Positions 1 through 6,216 of a stretch of DNA of 64,000 nucleotides are shown here, one piece after another. The notes under the pieces were generated by a model. The model had not been told where the DNA came from. It was given only the letters and a program-made list of their open reading frames with translations, and made no database searches. This stretch comes from CAWJMF01 sp963843945 (lineage in GTDB: Bacteria > Vulcanimicrobiota > Vulcanimicrobiia > Vulcanimicrobiales > Vulcanimicrobiaceae): the NCBI GenBank assembly GCA_963843945.1, contig CAWJMF010000006.1, positions 620,001 through 684,000 on the forward strand. Reading direction: 5' to 3'. Made by a program: the position numbers and the translations under genes. Each line of letters opens with the position of its first letter. Position 1 is the first letter of the stretch.

Positions 1-443
1 ATGTCCGTCCACGTCGTTTCGTCGAAGGGCTCGGTCTGCTGCGGATGGCCGTAGCCGATCGCCGCGAACGAAGAGGTCAGCACCACGCGCTTGACGCCGG
101 CATCGCGCGCCGCACGCAGCACGCGCAACGCACCTTCGCGCGCCGGCACGATAAGTTCGTTCTCGTCCTTCGGCACGCCGGTGGGAAACGGCGACGCGAC
201 GTGCAGCACGTAGTCGCAGCCCGCGACCGCCTCCGGCCAGCCCGCGTCGCTCTCGAGGTCGGCGGCCACGAACGATAAGCGTTCGCCGGGATCCGCGCCG
301 CCGGCTTTGAGGACCGTGCGTACGTCGCTCTCGCGGCTCAGGTTGCGAACGGTCGTGCGCACGTCGTGACCGGCGCCGAGCAGCTGCAGGATGCAATTGC
401 CGCCGATAAAGCCTGATCCGCCCGTCACCAAAACCTTGCTCAT
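1..443 (-). CDS. NAD-dependent epimerase/dehydratase, 3' end cut by window
   Basis: This is an extended short-chain dehydrogenase/reductase of the dihydroflavonol-4-reductase-like group. The ATG at 443 starts a protein whose first residues carry the Rossmann dinucleotide motif (VTGGSGFIGGN). About 147 residues are visible, ending just after the strand that contributes the active-site Ser (VVLTSSFAAIGYG). The YxxxK part lies outside the window. The family reduces or epimerises small carbonyl or sugar-nucleotide substrates with NAD(P)H in the cytosol; the substrate cannot be told here. The gene reads leftward and its upstream neighbour ends near 553. Confidence 0.85.
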   Translation of the reverse strand, partial: MSKVLVTGGSGFIGGNCILQLLGAGHDVRTTVRNLSRESDVRTVLKAGGADPGERLSFVAADLESDAGWPEAVAGCDYVLHVASPFPTGVPKDENELIVPAREGALRVLRAARDAGVKRVVLTSSFAAIGYGHPQQTEPFDETTWTD

Positions 444-552
444 ACTCAACTCCAACCAGCTTCGCTTTGAAGGGGTTCCAGCCCGAGCGGGGCGCCCGCG
501 AAGTTCGAGCCGGTCATCTGCGCGCTGCCCCTAAGGGTCCCGCACTGCCGAG

Positions 553-627
553 CTATTTGCGGCGGCTATAGGCCAAGACGAGCGCGATAACGATCAGCGC
601 CAGGAGCACCGACACGATCGCGTTCAA
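553..627 (-). CDS. Possible 24-residue single-pass membrane microprotein
   Basis: A TTG codon at 627-625 overlaps the TGA stop of the quinone oxidoreductase (626-624) in a TTGA arrangement. It opens a 24-residue frame that is almost entirely one hydrophobic helix (VLLALIVIALVLAY) followed by a positive tail (SRRK). The same TTGA coupling joins the phosphatase and kinase genes at 2339, so it is a start style used in this block. There is no family recognition. It may be a real coupled small protein or chance; the hydrophobic helix and basic end are the only evidence. Confidence 0.33.
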   Translation of the reverse strand: MNAIVSVLLALIVIALVLAYSRRK

Positions 628-1625
628 CTCGTGGCGGGTGATCGTCGCGCCGGATGGTGCACGACGACGACGCCTTTCCCAACGAGACGGCGTTCCATGA
701 GGTCGAGCACGGCTTGCGGCGCCTGTTCGAAATCGTACGTTGCGTCGACGACGGGACGAATGCTGCCCTTTGCGATCAAGTCGAAGATCGCGGCGAAGTT
801 GGCCCGGTTGGCGTCGGGTTCGCGCGCCGCCCAATCGCCCCAATAGACCCCGCGCACGTCAAGCTCTTTCAAGAGCAGCCGGTTAGCGGGAATCTGCGGA
901 ATCGCGCCCCCCGCGAAACCGACCACCAGCAGCCGCGCTTGCCAGCGCGCCGAACGCAGCGCGGCGTCGAATTGCGCGCCGCCGACGTTATCGAGCGCGA
1001 CGTCGAAGCCGCCTTTTCCGGCGGCCTTGATGCGTTCGACTACATCTTCGGCGGCGGCGTCGAGTGCGACGTCGGCACCCGCACGCAGCGCCGCTTCGCG
1101 CTTCGCTTCGGACGTCGCCGTCGCGATCACGCGTGCGCCGAACGCTTTGCCGAGTGCGACCGACGCGATGCCGACGCCGCCACCGGCGCCGGTAACCAGC
1201 AGCGTTTCGCCGGGCTGCAGCGCGCCGCGGTCGACGAGCGCATGATACGCCGTCCCGTACGTCATCATGAGGCCGGCGCCGGTAACGAAATCGATCGCGT
1301 CGGGCAACACGACCGCGTGCGACGCGCGCGCCGCCGCGCGTTCCGCGAACGCGCCCTGCACGCCGGCCACGACGCGGTCGCCGGGCCGCAGCGCGTCGAC
1401 GCCCTCGCCCACCGCAACGACGACGCCGGCCGCCTCGACGCCGGGCACGAACGGCAGCGGCGGCTTCGTTTGGTACAAGCCCTGCGACATGAGGACGTCT
1501 GGAAAATTGACGCCGGCCGCGTGGACATCGATGAGGATCTGACCGGGGCCGGCCACGGGTTCGGGTGCTTCGCCGGCCTTCAGTTCGCCGGGGCCGCCGT
1601 AGCCGGTACACAGGATTGCGCGCAT
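624..1625 (-). CDS. NADPH:quinone oxidoreductase family protein (MDR superfamily)
   Basis: A 333-residue medium-chain dehydrogenase/reductase of the zinc-free quinone oxidoreductase (QOR/Zta1) type. The GroES-like N-terminal domain covers roughly residues 25-110, and the cofactor domain has the AGGGVG nucleotide-binding turn at 147-152. No structural-zinc cysteine cluster is seen, in line with QOR rather than alcohol dehydrogenase. The family transfers hydride from NADPH to quinones or enones. I chose ATG 1625 because homologous proteins begin at MRAILC; a longer frame continues upstream to 1727 but overlaps the divergent phosphatase promoter. The gene is divergent from the histidine phosphatase, 63 bp away. 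Confidence 0.9.
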   Translation of the reverse strand: MRAILCTGYGGPGELKAGEAPEPVAGPGQILIDVHAAGVNFPDVLMSQGLYQTKPPLPFVPGVEAAGVVVAVGEGVDALRPGDRVVAGVQGAFAERAAARASHAVVLPDAIDFVTGAGLMMTYGTAYHALVDRGALQPGETLLVTGAGGGVGIASVALGKAFGARVIATATSEAKREAALRAGADVALDAAAEDVVERIKAAGKGGFDVALDNVGGAQFDAALRSARWQARLLVVGFAGGAIPQIPANRLLLKELDVRGVYWGDWAAREPDANRANFAAIFDLIAKGSIRPVVDATYDFEQAPQAVLDLMERRLVGKGVVVVHHPARRSPATS

Positions 1626-1688
1626 GGCGGGTCCTTGGATGCAGCGGAAGCAGACAACTGCTGCTTCGAGGCGAACGAACCGCCGGAT

Positions 1689-2342
1689 ATGCGCGAGCAG
1701 CTCACCAGCATCTATCTCATCCGCCACGCCGACGCCATTCCGGAAGGCGATCTCGCGCCGGAGGACGTCAGCGAGTATCTCGACTTACACCTGAGCCGGC
1801 GCGGTCGCGAGCAAGCCGCGGCGCTGGCGCGGCGCCTTTCCGAGACGCTCGATTTGCGCGCCGTCTATGCGAGCCCGGCAAAGCGCGCCCGGCAAACCGC
1901 CGATGCGGTCGCCGCGCCGTTCGGCCTCGCGGTCGAGACGGATCCGCGCTTACGGGAAGTCGGGCTCGCTCCGCCGCCGGTCGCACACTTGCCGCTGGCG
2001 GAACGGCCGGCCGCGGCGCGCGCGCATCTCGAACGCCTCGGACTCGTCGCGATGCGCGACGGCTCTTGGGATGCGTTGCCGGACACCGAACCCGGCGAAC
2101 AAATTCGCGCGCGCATGCGCGAAGGCGTCGACTCGATCGCCGCACGTCATCCGGGCGAAGCGGTCGCCGTCGTCAGCCACGCCGGTTCGATCAACACGTT
2201 CGTCGCGCAGATGCTCGGCCTCGCGCGCGACTTCTTCTTTCCCGCGGGGAACACGTCGCTGACGCTGGTGCGCTATGGCGCCGCCGGCCGCGTGCTCGTG
2301 CGCCTCAACGACACCGCGCATCTCGAGCGGCTTCGCGTTTGA
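1689..2342 (+). CDS. Histidine phosphatase family protein
   Basis: A 217-residue protein of the phosphoglycerate mutase/SixA branch. The catalytic RH motif is at the start (LIRHADA, His13), followed by the SPAKRARQTA helix and the second catalytic His in VVSHAGSIN near the C-terminus. The family forms a phospho-His intermediate and removes phosphate from sugars, proteins or small metabolites; the substrate is unknown here. I chose ATG 1689 because the conserved fold begins a few residues later; upstream in-frame sequence is antisense to the quinone oxidoreductase. Its TGA overlaps the TTG start of the next gene, so the two are probably co-translated. Confidence 0.9.
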   Translation: MREQLTSIYLIRHADAIPEGDLAPEDVSEYLDLHLSRRGREQAAALARRLSETLDLRAVYASPAKRARQTADAVAAPFGLAVETDPRLREVGLAPPPVAHLPLAERPAAARAHLERLGLVAMRDGSWDALPDTEPGEQIRARMREGVDSIAARHPGEAVAVVSHAGSINTFVAQMLGLARDFFFPAGNTSLTLVRYGAAGRVLVRLNDTAHLERLRV

Positions 2343-3409
2343 ACGACACGATCGAGGTTCGGCCGGGCGAGGAACTCGACACGACGCGGCTCGAGCCGTA
2401 CCTGCGCGCAAACTTGCCCGGCGCCGAGGGTCCGTTCGCGCTGCGGCAGTTCGGCGGCGGTCACGCCAACTTGACGTATCTCGTGACCTTCGGCGAGCGC
2501 GAGTTCGTCCTGCGGCGGCCGCCGCACGGCCCGTTACCCAAGGGCGGCCACGACATGCAGCGCGAGTATCGCGTCCTCTCGCAATTGTACCGCGCCTATG
2601 CGCTCGCACCGCGAGCCTATCTGCTCTGCACCGACCATGCCGTGCTCGGCGCGGACTTCGTCGTGATGGAGCGCCGCAAAGGCGTCGTGATCCGGCGCCA
2701 GCTTCCACCGGGCATCGCGGCCGAGCCGGCGTTGCAACGCCGGCTGAGCGAAAACTTCATCGACGCACTCGCCGACTTGCACCGCGTCGACTACGCCCAA
2801 TACGACCTAGCCGGCCTCGGAAAACCGGAAGGCTACCTCGAACGCCAAGTCGATGGGTGGACGAAGCGCTGGGACGCCGCCGAAACCGACGATCGGCCCG
2901 ATGCGCGCGACGTGATCGCCTGGCTCGCCGCCGAGCGCCCGCCTCAAAGCGGCGCGACGATCATTCATAACGACTATAAGCTCGATAATACGATCGTCGA
3001 CGCCGAAGAGTGCGTGAACTTCGTTGCGGTGCTCGACTGGGATATGTCCACCCTGGGCGACCCGCTCGGCGATCTCGGCAACGTCCTCGCGCTCTGGTTG
3101 GACCCGGGCGATCCGGCGGGTTTCCAACATTCGATCATGCCGACGGACGGTCCGGGGTTTCTCCGCCGCCGCGAGCTCGTCGAGCGTTACGCGGCACGAA
3201 CCGGGCGCGACGTGTCGGCTATCGATTGGCATCACGCCTTCGCCATCTTCCGCTACGCGGTCATCAACCAACAGATCTACGTGCGCTATCGCCGCGGGCA
3301 GACGCACGACGAGCGTTTTAAGAACATGGGACAGATCACGGCATATTTGATCGAGGCGAGCCGCGCGCTCATTCGCCGGCGCTCGAGGGCGCCTAGGGGG
3401 GAGCAGTGA
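2339..3409 (+). CDS. Phosphotransferase family protein (aminoglycoside/choline kinase fold, ACAD10-like)
   Basis: A 356-residue APH-type kinase. The N-lobe nucleotide region is FGGGHANLTYLV with the conserved Lys-equivalent stretch FVLRRPP. The catalytic loop is HNDYKLDN (His210, Asp212, Asn217) and the metal-binding motif is LDWDMSTLGDP (about 232-242). This form resembles the phosphotransferase domain of ACAD10/11, which phosphorylates 4-hydroxyacyl-CoAs, so a hydroxyacyl-CoA substrate is possible but inferred. The TTG start overlaps the previous stop, and its TGA overlaps the ATG of the FrnE-like gene by one base. Confidence 0.85.
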   Translation: MNDTIEVRPGEELDTTRLEPYLRANLPGAEGPFALRQFGGGHANLTYLVTFGEREFVLRRPPHGPLPKGGHDMQREYRVLSQLYRAYALAPRAYLLCTDHAVLGADFVVMERRKGVVIRRQLPPGIAAEPALQRRLSENFIDALADLHRVDYAQYDLAGLGKPEGYLERQVDGWTKRWDAAETDDRPDARDVIAWLAAERPPQSGATIIHNDYKLDNTIVDAEECVNFVAVLDWDMSTLGDPLGDLGNVLALWLDPGDPAGFQHSIMPTDGPGFLRRRELVERYAARTGRDVSAIDWHHAFAIFRYAVINQQIYVRYRRGQTHDERFKNMGQITAYLIEASRALIRRRSRAPRGEQ

Positions 3410-4026
3410 TGAACGAGGACCGCATCCTCAACGTTTGGTCGGACGTCGTTTGACCGTTTTGCTATCTCGGCTCGGTCTGGGTCGAGGAGGCTGCGCGCAG
3501 ACTTGGGGCGCGGACCCGCTGGTTGCCCTTCGAGCTGCACGCCGACACGCCGCCGGAAGGTGCCGATAAACCGTTCACCGATGCCCAATGGCCTGCGATC
3601 CGCGCGCGCCTCGTCGGTCTCGCGCAAAGTGTCGGCCTGCCGATCGATCCACCCCGGCGCAACGCCAACTCGCGCCTCGCGCTCGAGACGATGGAGCTGG
3701 TCCGCGCACGCAAAGGCGACGATGCGGCCGCACAGTTTCATCACGCCGTGTCGCGCGCGTTTTTTGCGGAACGCGCGAATATTGCCGAGCTTGCGGTGAT
3801 CGCCGCAAAAGCGGCAGAAGCCGGCGTCGCGACGGACGAGGTCTATGCGGCCTGGAAAGCGCACGCGTTCGCTCCCGCGGTCAATGCCTCGATGGCGGCC
3901 TCACGTGCCGCGGGCGTACGAGGCGTGCCGGCTTACGGCTGGCCCGGAACTCGCGCAACGAGCGGGATGATGGAGCCCGAACACATCGTCGACGCCCTCG
4001 GCCCGGCACCGCGTCGCCCAGCCTGA
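3409..4026 (+). CDS. DsbA/FrnE-family thioredoxin-fold oxidoreductase with in-frame TGA at the active site: predicted selenoprotein
   Basis: Reading from ATG 3409 to the stop at 4026 gives 205 residues in one frame with a single internal TGA as codon 15 (3451-3453). The flanking residues are SDVV-TGA-PFCYLG, matching the SDVVCPWCYLG active site of the FrnE/2-hydroxychromene-2-carboxylate isomerase branch of DsbA. TGA therefore sits exactly on the first catalytic Cys, giving UPFC if read as selenocysteine. The rest of the fold is intact, including the cis-Pro loop GVP near residue 174 and no other stop or frameshift. FrnE-like proteins act as thiol oxidoreductases in the cytosol. A hairpin directly downstream fits a bacterial SECIS. 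The alternatives are a nonsense mutation or a restart further downstream, which would lose the active site. Confidence 0.82.
3466..3486 (+). promoter_or_regulatory. Candidate bacterial SECIS hairpin
   Basis: CTCGGCTC (3466-3473) pairs with GGGTCGAG (3479-3486), eight pairs including two G-T wobbles, around the 5-nt loop GGTCT (3474-3478). The loop begins 20 nt after the TGA codon. Bacterial SECIS elements lie in the coding sequence just after UGA and present a GG(U) apical loop to SelB; the E. coli fdhF element uses a GGUCU loop. Position, stem and loop all match, while the sequence still encodes conserved residues. Confidence 0.72.
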
Positions 4027-4143
4027 AGGGCGCCGCGCTCCGCTTCGGGTACGCCCGAAATCCCCCGGACCGAGGAGAAACTCGACGGCGTGATTCAAGT
4101 TCTCCTAAGGCTGTATTAAGCCGGCCTTCGATCGGGGGAATCC

Positions 4144-5337
4144 TTGCGTCGTTCTCACTTTCTCGCGTCTACGACCGCCACGCTCGGCAGCCTCGCGCTC
4201 GCGAGCGCAGCGCTAGCCGACGCGACCGTGGACTTGCCCTTCGCGAACGGCGAACGTCCGCTGGCCGCCTTTCCGCAAAAGCGTCCGCTGCTGCTCATGA
4301 CGCCGCGGCCGCCCCAACTCGAGACGCCCTTTGGGATTTTCGATCAGGGCGTCTTCACGCCGAACGACGCGTTCTTCGTCCGGTGGCATCTGGCCGGCGT
4401 TCCAACGTCGGTCGACGCCTCGACGCATCGCATCAAGGTGAGCGGCGCCGTGCAACGCGAGCTTTCGCTCTCGCTCGCGGACCTCGCGAAGATGCCCACT
4501 GTGGAAATTCCCGCGGTCAATCAGTGCTCGGGGAACAGCCGCGGCTTCTTCGTTCCGCGCGTCGCCGGCGGCGAGTGGGGGAACGGCGCGATGGGCAACG
4601 CACGCTGGACGGGCGTTCGCCTGCGCGACATCCTCGCACGCGCGGGCTTGCAGGCCTCGGCAAAGCAGGTTCAATTCCACGGATTGGACGGGCCGGTTCT
4701 TCCACAGACACCCGCTTTTCGCAAATCGCTCGACGTCGACGTCGCGAACGGTAGCGACATCTTGGTCGCATACCTCATGAACGGGCGGCCGATGCCGTTG
4801 CTCAACGGCTTTCCGGTCCGGCTCATCGTGCCCGGCTGGTATGCTACGTACTGGGTGAAGATGCTGAGCCAAATTACCGTGCTCGATCGCGTTGACGACA
4901 ACTTCTGGATGAAGACGGCCTACCGCATTCCGGCAACGCCGAATGCGAGCGTCGCGCCCGGCTCCACCGGATTCGCGACCGTGCCAATCAATAAAATGAA
5001 CGTGCGCTCGTTCGTGACGAGCCTCTCGGACGGCGCGAAACTCATTCCCGGGGACGTCGGCCTCCGCGGGATCGCTTTCGACGGCGGCGCCGGGATCAAG
5101 CAGGTCGAGGTCTCGACGGACGGCGGCAAGACGTGGCTCGATACCACGCTCGAGCAAGACTACGGCAAGTACAGCTTTCGCCGCTGGAACGCACGCTGGA
5201 CGGCAACGACCGGCACGTATGCGATCGCGGTCCGCGCAACCTCGAACGACGGAACCACGCAGACGGCGACACCCATATGGAATCCGTCGGGCTACATGCT
5301 GAACACCATCGAGACCTACAAGGTTAGCGTGTCATGA
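4144..5337 (+). CDS. SorA-like sulfite dehydrogenase, molybdopterin subunit
   Basis: A 397-residue sulfite-oxidase-family protein. The TTG start gives an N-terminal twin-arginine signal (RRSHFLAS) with a hydrophobic stretch ending ALA, so export folded to the periplasm is expected. The molybdopterin domain contains the conserved molybdenum-ligating Cys (AVNQCSGN, Cys128). The C-terminal Ig-like dimerisation domain follows (VEVSTDGGKTW and neighbours, about 290-397). The next gene overlaps by 4 bp and encodes a small c-type cytochrome, the arrangement of sorAB. The expected reaction is sulfite to sulfate with electrons passed to cytochrome c. Other sulfite-oxidase-fold enzymes are possible. 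Confidence 0.85.
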   Translation: MRRSHFLASTTATLGSLALASAALADATVDLPFANGERPLAAFPQKRPLLLMTPRPPQLETPFGIFDQGVFTPNDAFFVRWHLAGVPTSVDASTHRIKVSGAVQRELSLSLADLAKMPTVEIPAVNQCSGNSRGFFVPRVAGGEWGNGAMGNARWTGVRLRDILARAGLQASAKQVQFHGLDGPVLPQTPAFRKSLDVDVANGSDILVAYLMNGRPMPLLNGFPVRLIVPGWYATYWVKMLSQITVLDRVDDNFWMKTAYRIPATPNASVAPGSTGFATVPINKMNVRSFVTSLSDGAKLIPGDVGLRGIAFDGGAGIKQVEVSTDGGKTWLDTTLEQDYGKYSFRRWNARWTATTGTYAIAVRATSNDGTTQTATPIWNPSGYMLNTIETYKVSVS

Positions 5338-5663
5338 AGAAACCTTACGTTGCGCTAGCCCTCGCCGTAGTATTCGGGACCGGAATCGCCGTTGCGAGTT
5401 CGGCGCCGCCCAAGGGCACCGTCTCGATCGCGCTCCCGGGCGATGCCGGCTTCGCCTTCAAACCGGGCCCGGGCGTGGCGGTGGCGCAGAGCTTCTGCCT
5501 CAGCTGTCACTCGTCTGCGTACGTCTCGATGCAGCCGGTCATGAACGGCGCGCAGTGGACCGCGGAAGTCAACAAAATGAAGGCCGTCTACGGCGCCCCG
5601 ATCCCCGACGATCAGGTGCCGGCGATCGTCAGCTACCTCGTAGCGGAATACGGGAAGCCCTAG
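5334..5663 (+). CDS. SorB-like monoheme cytochrome c subunit
   Basis: A 109-residue protein with a Sec signal peptide (about residues 1-22) and one heme-c site CLSCH (Cys55, Cys58, His59). The segment after it (SAYVSMQPVM...QWTAEVNKM...VSYL) is typical of sulfite:cytochrome c oxidoreductase small subunits. It overlaps the SorA-like gene by ATGA, so the two should be made in equal amounts and form one periplasmic complex. Confidence 0.85.
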   Translation: MKKPYVALALAVVFGTGIAVASSAPPKGTVSIALPGDAGFAFKPGPGVAVAQSFCLSCHSSAYVSMQPVMNGAQWTAEVNKMKAVYGAPIPDDQVPAIVSYLVAEYGKP

Positions 5664-5758
5664 ACGCGCGTCAACCGGTGTTAAGCGGCGCAACATGTAG
5701 GATGTCTGCAACGGGTTCGCGGAAAAGCTTCCGGCCACTTGCCAGATAGGAGATCCAT

Positions 5759-6148
5759 GTGACACCGTACCTCAGGTTCAGCGGTGAATGCGAGGAAGCC
5801 CTCAACTTTTACGCGTCGGTCTTGGGCGGAAAGGTCGAAGGACTCCATCGCTACGCGGGCTCGCCGATGGAGTCCGACGTGCCGCCCGGCTTCAAGAACA
5901 AAATCATGCACGCGAGCCTCACGTCGCCGCTCGGAACGTTGATGGGCTCCGACGTCTCGCAGCCGTTGCCCGACGGCAACCGGGTTTCGCTTTCAATCGC
6001 GCCGCAGGGCGCCGACGCGCAACGTATCTTCGACGGTTTGGCCCAAGGCGGCCAGATCGTGATGCCGCTGGAGGAAGTCTTCTGGGGTGGCAAGTTCGGA
6101 ATGCTCACCGACCGCTACGGTTTCAGCTGGATGATTAGCGTCCCGTAA
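5759..6148 (+). CDS. VOC family protein (PhnB/3-demethylubiquinone methyltransferase-like glyoxalase fold)
   Basis: A 129-residue vicinal-oxygen-chelate fold protein. It opens with PYLRFSGECEEALNFY and ends with WMISVP, both characteristic of the PhnB-like group. I chose GTG 5759 because the ATG two bases earlier is followed immediately by TGA and because GGAGAT lies just upstream as a ribosome-binding site. Members are often annotated as glyoxalase or epoxide-resistance proteins without a known substrate. Confidence 0.88.
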   Translation: MTPYLRFSGECEEALNFYASVLGGKVEGLHRYAGSPMESDVPPGFKNKIMHASLTSPLGTLMGSDVSQPLPDGNRVSLSIAPQGADAQRIFDGLAQGGQIVMPLEEVFWGGKFGMLTDRYGFSWMISVP

Positions 6149-6167
6149 CAAGAGACCGCACCGGCTT

Positions 6168-6180
6168 CGGTTCCGAACCG
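6168..6180. terminator. Possible small hairpin between convergent genes
   Basis: CGGTT (6168-6172) and AACCG (6176-6180) can pair around CCG in the gap between the convergent VOC and FAD-oxidase genes. The stem is short and has no T-run, so a termination role is only a guess. Confidence 0.25.
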
Positions 6181-6216
6181 GCGTTTGCGGGACACTGCGC
6201 AAATGTTGCGCATCTC

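Noticed and set aside
654..1688. Long N-terminal extension of the histidine phosphatase
   Set aside because: This stretch is the antisense of the quinone oxidoreductase and lacks any domain.
1565..2338. Long N-terminal extension of the phosphotransferase
   Set aside because: It is Arg/Ala-rich out-of-frame translation of the phosphatase gene.
3451..3453. TGA in the FrnE-like gene as a simple nonsense mutation
   Set aside because: It hits exactly the active-site Cys column, the frame is otherwise intact, and a SECIS-like hairpin follows; selenocysteine is the better reading.
5993..6216. Leftward reading frame across the VOC gene
   Set aside because: Arg-rich shadow of the VOC and FAD-oxidase genes without family character.
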